Below, piece by piece: positions 13,078-22,415 of a DNA stretch of 64,000 nt (its first letter is position 1; each line of letters begins with the position of its first letter). Source of the DNA: Herbaspirillum sp. alder98 (GTDB lineage: Bacteria > Pseudomonadota > Gammaproteobacteria > Burkholderiales > Burkholderiaceae_D); the NCBI RefSeq assembly GCF_020179755.1, contig NZ_JAIUCY010000002.1, positions 186,001 through 250,000 of the forward strand, given 5' to 3'. The position numbers and the translations under genes were made by a program. The notes beneath the pieces are model-generated. The model ran no database searches. It saw only the letters and a program-made list of their open reading frames with translations, and had not been told where the DNA came from.

Positions 13078-13898
13078 GTGCGCGCATCGGCGCGATCCTG
13101 ATCCATGGGCTGGGTGGCACGCAATACGATCTGGGCAGCATGCACAAGATCCTGCAGCGCGGCGGCGTGGAGACGCACGCCATCACGCTGGCCGGCCACG
13201 GCACCCGGCCCGAAGACCTGATCGGCGTGCGCGCCGAACAGTGGGTCGATGCGGTGGAGGCGCAATATCGCGAACTGCGTCCGCAGTACGACCAGTTGCA
13301 CATCATGGGCATGTGCATGGGCTCGCTGGTGGCGCTGGTGCTGGCCGAGCGCGTGGAGCATGCGGCCGCGGCCGGCCGGCTGGTGACGCTGGCGCCGCCG
13401 ATCTATATCGATGGCTGGTCCACGCCCTGGTACAGCAGCCTGCGCGGGCTGTTCTACCGGATCCCCGGGGTCGCCACGCGCATGAAGGTGGAAGAGGGCG
13501 AGCCGTTTGGCATCAAGAACACGCTGGTGCGGGCCGTGGTGAAGGCCAAGTTCGAGCGCGGCGACAATTTTCACTATCCCTGGGTGCCGTTGATCTGCGT
13601 GCGCCAGGTCGACCGGCTACGTGCCTGGGCCATGGCCGGGGCGCGCAATATCAAGGCGCCGACGCTGGTGGTGCATGCGCGCGAAGACGAACTGACCAGC
13701 CTGCGTTCGGCCGATTTTCTCAAGGCGCAGGTGGCCGATGCGCGGGTGGTGGTGCTGGAAAACAGCTATCACATGATCTGCGTGGACAATGACCGCGACC
13801 TGGTGGCCAACAGCATCCTCGATTTCTTCGGCCTGCCACCCCAGGAGTTTCGCACCCGCCGGCGCGAGCGGGATGCCGCACCAGCCCAGGGCCTGTGA
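13074..13898 (+). CDS. Alpha/beta hydrolase with Cys at the nucleophile elbow
   Basis: 274-residue cytoplasmic alpha/beta-fold protein resembling carboxylesterase/serine aminopeptidase-like hydrolases. HGLGG at residues 11-15 is the oxyanion region. The nucleophile elbow reads G79-M-C81-M-G83, that is Cys where esterases have Ser; PHA synthases are the best-known relatives with GxCxG. The acid (Asp205 in REDELTSL) and His233 (NSYHMICVD) are conserved, so the triad would be Cys-Asp-His. It may be an acyltransferase or thiol hydrolase, but the substrate is unknown. Start ATG overlaps the MASE1-PAS stop (ATGA). Confidence 0.85.
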   Translation: MSARIGAILIHGLGGTQYDLGSMHKILQRGGVETHAITLAGHGTRPEDLIGVRAEQWVDAVEAQYRELRPQYDQLHIMGMCMGSLVALVLAERVEHAAAAGRLVTLAPPIYIDGWSTPWYSSLRGLFYRIPGVATRMKVEEGEPFGIKNTLVRAVVKAKFERGDNFHYPWVPLICVRQVDRLRAWAMAGARNIKAPTLVVHAREDELTSLRSADFLKAQVADARVVVLENSYHMICVDNDRDLVANSILDFFGLPPQEFRTRRRERDAAPAQGL

Positions 13899-13905
13899 TC
13901 CGGCC

Positions 13906-16149
13906 CTAAAACACCCGTCCCAGCTGCAGATAGATGTTCCAGACGCCTTGCTGGCCCAGCGCCAGGCCGAAGTAGAGCGGGCCCACGGGGCTGGCGCCAC
14001 CGACGAACAGGCTGATGCTCTGGCGATAGGGGCCGTCCCCGAACGCGGCGCGGCGCTGCCAGACATTGCCGATCTCGAGGCTGGTGCCCAGCACCGGGTT
14101 GCGCAGGCCGGCGATCTGGTAGCGCGACAGGTCGCGCAGGTAAGTCAGTCGCCCATACAACAGGTAATTGCCCGAGAACTGGTCTTGCGCATAGGCCGAC
14201 AGGTGCTGGAATCCCCCCAATGAAAAACCGAGCTCGCCGCTGGTGTCGTTCGCCGATACGCTACCGGCGCCTTCCAGCGCGACATTGACGGTGTCGGCGC
14301 CGTGGCTGAAGGCCCACAGGGTGCGTGCCTGCACTGTGCTGTAGCGCGTGCCGCTGCCGCCGAAGCCGCGACTGGCTTCGGCGTAGAGGTAATGGCCCCG
14401 GCGCGGAAACAGCGCATCGTCGAGCTGGTCGATCGTGAGCCGCAGGCGCGCCACCGGCTGGCGGCCCGTTACGGTAGAGAACGCGGCCTCGTCGTAGGTG
14501 GGCGCATAGTGCCAATAGCGATAGCCGGCGCCCAGCCGCAGTTCACCCACCTGGGCCAGCGGCACGCCGAGGTCGACGCCGCTCATGAGGGTATCGATCC
14601 GGTATTCGGTCAGGGGCGAAGCCTTCAGCGCGGCGCCATCGTCGTACAGGTCGACATGACGGCGGTTCAGTTCGACGTAGGACGCAAGGTAAGTGCCCCC
14701 GGTCAGCGGCTGGCGCAGCTCGCTCTTGAGGCTGGCCACGCGATTGCCGAGGATGGCGTCGTTGCGCCACTCCAGGCCGCTGGCGGTCATCCACGGGTAG
14801 CGATGGCCGATCTGCAGGTTGTAGCCGCCGCGGCCATTGAAGCTGTTCGATAGTCCCAGCCCGAACAGCAGGTATTGCGGCCCCCAGGATTTGTCTTCGG
14901 CGTCGATCACCAGCCGGTTGCTGCCATCGGCCTGGCGCACCAGTTCCTGGGTCACGTTGTTGAAGTCGCCGTTGATCGACAGTTGCGCGAGCTGCTGGTT
15001 GATGGCCTGTCCGTCATAGCGGTCACCGGCCTCGACCCCCAGTTGCTGTTGCACATGCGACGCCGGCACTCGCGCACCACTGTTGATCTGGATGACGTCG
15101 ATGCGGGTGTCGGGCGCCAGGGCAATGGTGTTGCGGGCGCGTTGCGCCAGGTATTGCTGCCATTGCGCGGGCGGCAGCGACAGCGCCAGCAGGGACGCAT
15201 TGTGCTGCTGGGCGGCATCCCACCCGGCATTGATGCCATCCTTGCCGCGTGCGAAATCGGTAAATGACACCCCATCCAGGTTGGGCTCGATCAGGATGTC
15301 ATGCGGACCCAGCAGGCTTTTTTGCGCCTTGACGTTCTGCTGGATCAGGATGCCCAGCATCTGCTGCGCCACCGCCGTGGGCGACTGCAGGGCGTCGGCG
15401 TCCTGCAGCGGCGAGGCGATGTTGACCGCGATGATCACATCGGCCCCCATGTCGCGTGCAGTCTGCACCGGTAGGTTGGCCACCAGCCCGCCATCGACCA
15501 GCGTGCGCGAACCGATGCGAAACGGCGCGAACAGGCCCGGCACGGCCATGCTGGCGCGCAGGGCGCGCGGCAGCGAGCCTTCCTGCAGCACCACTTCGGT
15601 GCCGGCACCGAGGTCGGTGGCCACCGCCCGGAACGGGATCGGCAACGCAGCGAAGTCGATATTGGCCGGGTAGCGGGCAGTCCAGTTCTGCAGCAGGGTC
15701 AGCAGGTTGTTGCCCTGGACCAGGCCCGCGGCCAGCTTGAGCTTGCCGCCGTCGAGGCCGGCCGCCAGCGAGATCGGGTACTGGTATTCATCTTCGCGCT
15801 GCGATTGCGGCAGGCGGGCGCGGTCGTTACGGTCGAAGGCGATGTCGGACAGGTCGATGGCGGCCAGGCGGCGTTGCAACTGGTCAGCGTCGATACCGCT
15901 GGCATACAGGCCGCCGATCAACGCGCCCATGCTGGTGCCGGCGATGCAATCGATCGGAATATGCAATTGCTCGAGATACTGCAACACCCCCAGGTGCGCA
16001 TAGCCGCGCGCGCCGCCGCCCGATAGCGCCAGGCAGATGCGGGGATGCGGCCTGGCTTCGGCGGCGGTGGGTGCGGCGTGGGCGGTATGCAGCGAAGCGG
16101 CGCAGGTCAATGCGGCCAGTGCGGCCAGGCGCAGGGCAAGCGACATCAT
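13906..16149 (-). CDS. Patatin-like phospholipase with C-terminal beta-barrel (PlpD-like, type Vd)
   Basis: 747 residues with a signal peptide (about residues 1-26). A patatin domain has GGGARG (44-49) as oxyanion hole, the nucleophile Ser73 in GTSMG and the Asp219 dyad partner in DGG. Next come a POTRA-like segment (about 360-430) and a 16-strand-type surface-antigen barrel ending QLGRVF. This matches the type Vd autotransporter architecture, in which the lipase is carried to the surface. The start lies 3 bases after the nadB stop, so it shares that transcript. Two Met codons in a row open the frame. Confidence 0.9.
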   Translation of the reverse strand: MMSLALRLAALAALTCAASLHTAHAAPTAAEARPHPRICLALSGGGARGYAHLGVLQYLEQLHIPIDCIAGTSMGALIGGLYASGIDADQLQRRLAAIDLSDIAFDRNDRARLPQSQREDEYQYPISLAAGLDGGKLKLAAGLVQGNNLLTLLQNWTARYPANIDFAALPIPFRAVATDLGAGTEVVLQEGSLPRALRASMAVPGLFAPFRIGSRTLVDGGLVANLPVQTARDMGADVIIAVNIASPLQDADALQSPTAVAQQMLGILIQQNVKAQKSLLGPHDILIEPNLDGVSFTDFARGKDGINAGWDAAQQHNASLLALSLPPAQWQQYLAQRARNTIALAPDTRIDVIQINSGARVPASHVQQQLGVEAGDRYDGQAINQQLAQLSINGDFNNVTQELVRQADGSNRLVIDAEDKSWGPQYLLFGLGLSNSFNGRGGYNLQIGHRYPWMTASGLEWRNDAILGNRVASLKSELRQPLTGGTYLASYVELNRRHVDLYDDGAALKASPLTEYRIDTLMSGVDLGVPLAQVGELRLGAGYRYWHYAPTYDEAAFSTVTGRQPVARLRLTIDQLDDALFPRRGHYLYAEASRGFGGSGTRYSTVQARTLWAFSHGADTVNVALEGAGSVSANDTSGELGFSLGGFQHLSAYAQDQFSGNYLLYGRLTYLRDLSRYQIAGLRNPVLGTSLEIGNVWQRRAAFGDGPYRQSISLFVGGASPVGPLYFGLALGQQGVWNIYLQLGRVF

Positions 16150-16152
16150 GGA

Positions 16153-17760
16153 TCAGGCCTGCGGGCCGGACAGGATCGTCGGCAGCGCGCGCGGCAGTTG
16201 TCCCGGTTGATCCAGGCTGAAATGCAGGCCGCGGCTTTCGCGGCGCATTTGCGCGCTGGTCACGATCAGGGCCGCGACGTCGATCAGGTTGCGCAATTCC
16301 AGCAGGGCGCGCGACACCGGCAGGCGGGCGTAGAACAGGTCGACTTCTTCGCGCAGCAAGGCAATGCGGCGCTGGGCGCGTTGCAGGCGGGCATCGCTGC
16401 GCACGATGCCGACGTAATCCCACATGCAGCGACGCAGTTCGTCGCGGTTCAGCCCGATCGCGACCGCCGCATCGCTGTGATCGTCGCCAGGGCGGGCCTG
16501 GGCCGGTTCCCAGCGCGGCACGTCGGCCACCTGCGTCGGCCCCAGCGCCAGGGCGCGTTCGATGTCGAAGGCCGCCGCCCGTCCCAGCACCAGGCATTCC
16601 AGCAGCGAATTGCTGGCCAGGCGGTTGGCGCCGTGCAAGCCCGTATAGGCCGTCTCGCCCACGGCGTACAGATGGGGCAGGTCGGTGCGTCCGGCCAGGT
16701 CGGTGACCACGCCGCCACATGTATAGTGCGCCGCCGGCACCACCGGGATCGGGTGGCGCGTGATATCGATGCCCAGCCCGGCGCAGCGCGCCATGATGGT
16801 CGGGAAATGTTCGGCGATGAAGGCTGCCGGCTGGTGGCTGATATCCAGGTCGACATGGGCGATGCCGTGCTTCTTCATTTCCCAGTCGATGGCGCGCGCC
16901 ACCGTGTCGCGCGGCGCCAGTTCGGCGCTGGGGCTGTGTTCGGGCATGAAGCGCTGGCCGGCCAGCGGGCCTTGCGCGGCGGGCAGCTTGAGCAGCGCGC
17001 CTTCGCCGCGCAGCGCTTCGCTGATCAGCACCGAGCGCGCTTCGGGGTGATACAGGCAGGTCGGGTGAAACTGGATGAATTCCATGTTGGCCACCCGGCA
17101 GCCGGCGCGCCAGGCCATGGCGATGCCGTCGCCGGTGGCCGATTCAGGGTTGGACGTATGCAGGTAGACCTGGCCGGCGCCGCCGGTGGCCAGCACCGTG
17201 CGATGCGCGGCGATGGCCGTGACCTGTGTCTGGCGGTCTTGCACATACAGTCCGCTGCACGACCATCCCAGTGCCGTGCGCTGGCGAATCAGGTCGACCA
17301 CGCAGTGATGTTCGAGCAGGGTGATGTTGGGGTGATGGCGCACCCGTTCTTCCAGCGTCACCTGCACCGCCTGGCCGGTGGCATCGGCGGCATGGATGAT
17401 GCGACGCTGGCTGTGTCCGCCTTCGCGGGTCAGGTGAAACCCCAGTTCGGCGTCGACATCGCGGGTAAACGGGACCCCCTGGTCGATCAGCCAGTCGATG
17501 GCCAGGCGGCCGTGTTCGACGATGAACCGGGTAGCGGCCTCGTCGCACAGCCCGCCGCCGGCGGCCAGGGTGTCGTCGATGTGCTGCTGGTGGCTGTCGC
17601 CCGAATCGAGCACGGCGGCGATGCCGCCTTGCGCCCAATTGCTGGCGCCATCCTTGAGTTCGCCCTTGGAGATGACCACCACGCGCCGGGTGGCAGCCAG
17701 GTGGAGGGCGACAGACAGGCCGGCCAGGCCGCTGCCAACGATGGCGACATCGAACTTCAT
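16153..17760 (-). CDS. nadB: L-aspartate oxidase NadB
   Basis: FAD enzyme oxidising L-aspartate to iminoaspartate, the first step of de novo NAD synthesis and the substrate for NadA. The 535-residue protein begins at the Rossmann fold (GSGLAG, residues 9-14) and has ASNWAQGGIAAVL, typical of NadB against SdhA. The HPT and EGALL segments follow. The start at ATG 17760 has a GGAG site 5 bases before it; the open frame upstream lacks family match. It is followed by the patatin gene after 3 bases and lies apart from nadA-nadC. Confidence 0.96.
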   Translation of the reverse strand: MKFDVAIVGSGLAGLSVALHLAATRRVVVISKGELKDGASNWAQGGIAAVLDSGDSHQQHIDDTLAAGGGLCDEAATRFIVEHGRLAIDWLIDQGVPFTRDVDAELGFHLTREGGHSQRRIIHAADATGQAVQVTLEERVRHHPNITLLEHHCVVDLIRQRTALGWSCSGLYVQDRQTQVTAIAAHRTVLATGGAGQVYLHTSNPESATGDGIAMAWRAGCRVANMEFIQFHPTCLYHPEARSVLISEALRGEGALLKLPAAQGPLAGQRFMPEHSPSAELAPRDTVARAIDWEMKKHGIAHVDLDISHQPAAFIAEHFPTIMARCAGLGIDITRHPIPVVPAAHYTCGGVVTDLAGRTDLPHLYAVGETAYTGLHGANRLASNSLLECLVLGRAAAFDIERALALGPTQVADVPRWEPAQARPGDDHSDAAVAIGLNRDELRRCMWDYVGIVRSDARLQRAQRRIALLREEVDLFYARLPVSRALLELRNLIDVAALIVTSAQMRRESRGLHFSLDQPGQLPRALPTILSGPQA

Positions 17761-18010
17761 GAGTGCTCCGCCGGGCGGCAGTGATTGGGTAAGAAGCAGA
17801 TTATAACCATGCCGGCGCAGCGCATCATTGCGCACGACCGGCTGGCAGCCGATCACGCGATGTCGCGTAACAGTGAATCAAGTCGTTGCCCGATGCCGCA
17901 CGAGGTAAATATCGCATTCCGGCGTGGTGGCGCTGGTACGTCGTCATTAACTTGTTAATCCAATCGGTTACACTGGCCGCCTTCGCATTAACCCGCAGTC
18001 GAATAGCCGG

Positions 18011-19192
18011 ATGGATCCTCTCACTGCCAGCACCTCGCTGGCGATCGTACAACTGTGCAGCAGCCTGGTCATGGCCGGGGTTTTCTCGAGCGCCCCCAGC
18101 GAGCGCTGCACGCGCTACTGGGCCTGGTCCGGCGTGCTGGTGGCGCTGGGCGTGGTCGTGGTGGTGGCCGGCTACCTGGCCGCGCCCGGACTCTGGCGAC
18201 AGGGTGCGCTGTGGCTGGGTAATACTTCCCTGTTTGCAGGTTCGGTGGCGGCCTGGAGCGGCCTGCGCCATTTCTACCAGCGTCCGGCCAAGTTATGGGG
18301 CTGGTTCATGGTGGCGTTGTTCGCGCTGCTGTTTGCCTGGCTGCTGTCCAAGGACGTCAGCTTTACCCAGCGCGCCTACCTGGCCGTGGCCGCCATGCAA
18401 CTGGTCTTCACGCTGGTGTTCGTGGAGCTGATGCGTGGCCTGTCGGGGCCCGCCGCGCGGCATTACGCGCGCTGGGGGTTCGGGCGCGGCATGGGGCTGG
18501 CCGCCGTGCTGACCCTCAGTGGCGCCTACATTGCGCGGCTGGTGCTGGCGGCGAGTCAGCCGGCATTGTTCGAGCCACCGCACATGAGCCCTTTGGGCGT
18601 GCTGCTGATTTACATGATTCCGCTGGGCGGTGGCATGCTGTTCTCGGCGGCGCTGCTGATGTTGTACTTCGAACGGTTGGTGGCCGACAAGCAACGCCTG
18701 GCCACCGAAGACGAATTGACCGGCGCGCTCAACCGGCGCGAACTGGTGCGCTGTGGCGAGGCCGTGCTGCAGCAGGCGGTGGCGCAGCGCCAGAGCCTGA
18801 CGCTGGCCTTCATCGATGTCGACCACTTCAAGCGCATCAACGATACCTTCGGCCACCTGGTGGGCGATCGGGTGCTGGCGGCGATTGCCGATATCCTCAA
18901 GCAGAATTGCCGCAGCGGCGACCTGCTGGGCCGCTACGGCGGCGAAGAATTCTGCGCCGTCTTTCCCGGGCTCGACGAGGGCGAAGCGGCCGGCATCGGC
19001 CAGCGGTTGGTCGAGGCGGTGCGCCAGCATCGTTTCGAGCACGGCGCCACCGTCACCATCAGCGTCGGGCTGGTGGTGTTGCGCCCGGGCCAACTGCTGG
19101 GCTGGGATGCGCTGGTGCACCAGGCCGATGTGGCGCTGTACCGGGCCAAGCACGAAGGGCGCGACGCGTTTCGCCTGGCGCCGGCGGCGTAA
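18011..19192 (+). CDS. Membrane-bound diguanylate cyclase (GGDEF)
   Basis: 393 residues: six to seven hydrophobic spans in the first 220 residues, then a GGDEF domain making cyclic di-GMP. The active-site loop is GGEEF (310-314). The allosteric I-site RSGD (301-304) is present five residues upstream, so product inhibition is expected. No EAL domain is present. The membrane part is not a named sensor that I can recognise. The gene ends 4 bases from the convergent dnaE2 stop. A palindrome TTAACTTGTTAA lies in the spacer upstream. Confidence 0.92.
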   Translation: MDPLTASTSLAIVQLCSSLVMAGVFSSAPSERCTRYWAWSGVLVALGVVVVVAGYLAAPGLWRQGALWLGNTSLFAGSVAAWSGLRHFYQRPAKLWGWFMVALFALLFAWLLSKDVSFTQRAYLAVAAMQLVFTLVFVELMRGLSGPAARHYARWGFGRGMGLAAVLTLSGAYIARLVLAASQPALFEPPHMSPLGVLLIYMIPLGGGMLFSAALLMLYFERLVADKQRLATEDELTGALNRRELVRCGEAVLQQAVAQRQSLTLAFIDVDHFKRINDTFGHLVGDRVLAAIADILKQNCRSGDLLGRYGGEEFCAVFPGLDEGEAAGIGQRLVEAVRQHRFEHGATVTISVGLVVLRPGQLLGWDALVHQADVALYRAKHEGRDAFRLAPAA

Positions 19193-19196
19193 GCGC

Positions 19197-22100
19197 CTAG
19201 AAGAAATCCCGGCTGCGCGGCTGCAACTGGCCCAGCAGGTGGGTCAGGTCTTCCAGCCGGCCCGCCACCAGATGGCGCACCTCGCCCTGGCACTGCCAAC
19301 TGCCGAAGACCCCCAGCAGGCGCGCATTGAGCACTTCGCTGCGCTGCCGTTCCAGCACCGCCGGCCAGACGATGACGTTGGCCGAACCGGTTTCGTCTTC
19401 CAGCGTCATGAAGATCACGCCCTTGGCCGTGCCGGGGCGCTGGCGCACCGTCACGATGCCGCAGCAGCAGGCGAACTGGCGGTTTTGCAGCGTATTGAGT
19501 TGTTCCACCGTCATGAAGCGGCGCCGCTGCAACTTTTCGCGCAGCAGCGCCAATGGATGGCGTCGCAGGCTCAGGTTGGTGGCCCGATAGTCGCCCAGGA
19601 TATCGTCGGCTTCGCTCGGCGCACGCAATGGGGCGGCGTCGTCCTGGCGCGGCGCCGCCTGCAGCAGGTCGCGATCGGGCACGGCACCCACCGCATGCCA
19701 CAGGGCGTGGCGACGGTGCCCGGCCAGTTTGTGCAAGGCGTCGCCTGCGGCCAGCGCCTGCAGCGCGGCGCGGTCGAGGCTGGCACGGTGCGCCAGGTCC
19801 GACACATCGCCAAAGGCGCGTTCGGCGCGCGCCGTTTCGATGCGCTGGGCCGCCTCGGGCGACATGCCGCGCAACAGGCTCATGCCCAGGCGCACCGCCG
19901 GCCGGCCGCCGGTGACGGGCATTTCGAGGGTCGCGTCCCAATCGCTGCGGGTGACCTCGACCGGCAGCACCGTGACGTCATGGCGGCGGGCATCCTGCAC
20001 CAGTTGCGATGGCGAATAGAAACCCATCGGTTGGCTGTTGAGCAGGCCGCACAGGAAGGCTTCGGGTTCGTGGCACTTGAGCCAGCTGCTGAAATAGGTC
20101 AGCAGGGCAAAGCTGGCCGCATGGCTCTCGGGGAAACCGTACTCGCCAAAGCCCTCGATCTGCAGGAACAGGCTTTCGGCAAACTGGCGCGTGTAGCCGT
20201 TGTCGAGCATGCCGCCGACCAGCCGCTCGAAGTGCGGCCCCATGCCGCCCTTGCGCTTCCAGGCAGCCATCGAGCGGCGCAACTGGTCGGCTTCGCCCGG
20301 GGTATATCCGGCGGCCTCGATGGCCACCTCCATCACCTGCTCCTGGAAGATCGGTATGCCCAGCGTGCGCTTGAGCACTTCTTCGATGCGGCCGCTTTTC
20401 TGGTGGTTGTCGGGGTAATCGAAGCTGCCGCCGCTGCGCACCACTTCGCGCCGCTTGAGGTAGGGATGCACCATGCCACCCTGGATCGGGCCGGGTCGCA
20501 CGATCGCCACCTGCACCGTCAGGTCGTAGAGGTTGCGCGGCAGCATGCGCGGCAACATGCTCATCTGGGCCCGGCTCTCGATCTGGAACACGCCGATGGT
20601 GTCGGCGCGGCCGATCATGTCGTAGGTGGCGGGGTCGTCGCGCGGGATATCGAACATCGACATCACCTGCGGCAGGCCGCGCCACAGGCTCACCAGTTCC
20701 AGCGTGCGGCGCAGCGCCGTGAGCATGCCCAGCGCCAGCACGTCGACCTTGAGCAGGTTGAGCGACTCCAGGTCATCCTTGTCCCATTCGATCACCGAGC
20801 GCTCGGCCATGGCCGCGTTCTGGATCGGCACCAGTCGCGACAACTGGCCACCGGCGATGACGAAGCCGCCGGTGTGTTGCGACAGGTGCCGCGGAAAACC
20901 CAGCAGCGCCGTCGTGAGCTCGGCCCAGCGCTGCACCTGCGGCAGCGCGGTGTCGAGCCCGGCTTCGGTGAAGCGTTGCAGCAATTGCTCGCGCGAATCG
21001 AACCAGTGCTGCGACTTGGCCACGGTGTCGACCAGGGCCGCATCGACGCCGAGCGCCTTTCCCACCTCACGCAATGCCCCGCGCGGGCGGTAGCTGTGCA
21101 CGGCGGCGGCCAGCGCGGCGCGCCGGCGGCCATACTTGCGGTAGATGTGCTGGATCACTTCTTCGCGTCGCTGGTGCTCGAAGTCGACATCGATGTCGGG
21201 CGCTTCGTTGCGTTCAACGCTGATGAAGCGTGCAAACAGCAGCCGCGTCTCGGCCGGGTTGACCTCGGTGATATGCAGGCAGTAGCACACCGCCGAATTG
21301 GCCGCCGAGCCACGCCCCTGGCACAGGATCCCGCGCTCGCGGGCAAACTTCACCAGGTCGTACACCGTCAGGAAATACGCCTCGTAGCGCTTGCTGGCGA
21401 TCAGCAGCAGTTCTTTCTCGATCTGCTCGCGCACGCCCGCCGGTATGCCGGATGGATAGCGCTTCTGCGCGCCGGCCAGGGTTTCCTGGCGCAGGTATTG
21501 CGCCGGCGTCATGCCCAGCGGCACCACTTCGTCGGGATATTCATAAGACAATTCCGACATCAGGAAACTGCAACTGCGCGCGATCTCGATGGTCGCTGCC
21601 AGCGCTGCCGGCGGATACAGGCGCGCCAGTCGCGACAGGGGGCGCAAGGCCTGTTCGGCATTCGGGGCCAGCGCATAACCGCATTGCTGCACCGGCCGCC
21701 CCACGCGGATCGCCGTCAGTACATCCTGCAAGGGCTTGCGCGCGCGGTGGTGCATCAGCACCTCGCCCACGGCCGCCATGCGCACGTCATGCCGCAGCGC
21801 CGCCTGCGCCAGCAGCGCATGGTGCACCTCGTCCAGTGGCCGGTACAGGCGCGCCAGCCCCAGCCATCCACGCGCTCCGAACAAGGGCGTGAACCAGCGC
21901 AACTGGGCATCCAGCATGGCCTCGTCGGCCGGATAGTCCGGCACCAGCAGGACCTGGCAGTCGGGCAGGGCGCGCAGGTGCGACAGCGACGGCGGCGGTG
22001 CGGCCAGGTCATCGGGGGTGAGCAGGTAGCTGCCCTTGTCGGCGCGGGTGCGGGCGCGCGTGATCAGTTCGCACAGGTTGCCGTAGCCTTCCCGGTTCTG

Positions 22101-22409
22101 CGCCAGCGCCACCAGCGTCATGCTCGCCAGGGGCGCCTCCGTTTCACTGCAGGTCAGCCGGAAGCAACTGCCGATCAGCAGCTTGAAGTCGAGCCCGATG
22201 TGCCGCTGGCGCAATTCCAGCAGCGCGGCATGGGCGCGCACGGCGCCGGCCAGCGTGCATTCGTCGGTGATCGCCAGGCCCTGATAGCCCAGTTCGACGG
22301 CGCGTCCCACCAGTTCTTGCGCATGCGATGCGCCATGCAGGAAACTGAAATTGCTGCGGCAATAAAGCTCGGCATAAGAAGCCAGCGGCAGAGGCAGGGG
22401 GCTTTGCAT
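19197..22409 (-). CDS. dnaE2: Error-prone DNA polymerase DnaE2 (ImuC)
   Basis: C-family polymerase alpha subunit paralogue of 1070 residues used for SOS translesion synthesis. It has an N-terminal PHP domain (YAELYCRSNFSFLHGAS) and the polymerase aspartates in DIDVDFEH. A finger/tau region with VAIVRPGPIQGGMVHPYLKRR and a C-terminal OB-fold (GIVTVRQRPGTAKGVIFMTLEDETG) complete it. The length is near the family norm. It is the last gene of imuA-imuB-dnaE2, starting 6 bases after imuB, under the LexA box at 24588. Confidence 0.96.
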   Translation of the reverse strand: MQSPLPLPLASYAELYCRSNFSFLHGASHAQELVGRAVELGYQGLAITDECTLAGAVRAHAALLELRQRHIGLDFKLLIGSCFRLTCSETEAPLASMTLVALAQNREGYGNLCELITRARTRADKGSYLLTPDDLAAPPPSLSHLRALPDCQVLLVPDYPADEAMLDAQLRWFTPLFGARGWLGLARLYRPLDEVHHALLAQAALRHDVRMAAVGEVLMHHRARKPLQDVLTAIRVGRPVQQCGYALAPNAEQALRPLSRLARLYPPAALAATIEIARSCSFLMSELSYEYPDEVVPLGMTPAQYLRQETLAGAQKRYPSGIPAGVREQIEKELLLIASKRYEAYFLTVYDLVKFARERGILCQGRGSAANSAVCYCLHITEVNPAETRLLFARFISVERNEAPDIDVDFEHQRREEVIQHIYRKYGRRRAALAAAVHSYRPRGALREVGKALGVDAALVDTVAKSQHWFDSREQLLQRFTEAGLDTALPQVQRWAELTTALLGFPRHLSQHTGGFVIAGGQLSRLVPIQNAAMAERSVIEWDKDDLESLNLLKVDVLALGMLTALRRTLELVSLWRGLPQVMSMFDIPRDDPATYDMIGRADTIGVFQIESRAQMSMLPRMLPRNLYDLTVQVAIVRPGPIQGGMVHPYLKRREVVRSGGSFDYPDNHQKSGRIEEVLKRTLGIPIFQEQVMEVAIEAAGYTPGEADQLRRSMAAWKRKGGMGPHFERLVGGMLDNGYTRQFAESLFLQIEGFGEYGFPESHAASFALLTYFSSWLKCHEPEAFLCGLLNSQPMGFYSPSQLVQDARRHDVTVLPVEVTRSDWDATLEMPVTGGRPAVRLGMSLLRGMSPEAAQRIETARAERAFGDVSDLAHRASLDRAALQALAAGDALHKLAGHRRHALWHAVGAVPDRDLLQAAPRQDDAAPLRAPSEADDILGDYRATNLSLRRHPLALLREKLQRRRFMTVEQLNTLQNRQFACCCGIVTVRQRPGTAKGVIFMTLEDETGSANVIVWPAVLERQRSEVLNARLLGVFGSWQCQGEVRHLVAGRLEDLTHLLGQLQPRSRDFF

Positions 22410-22415
22410 GACGAC

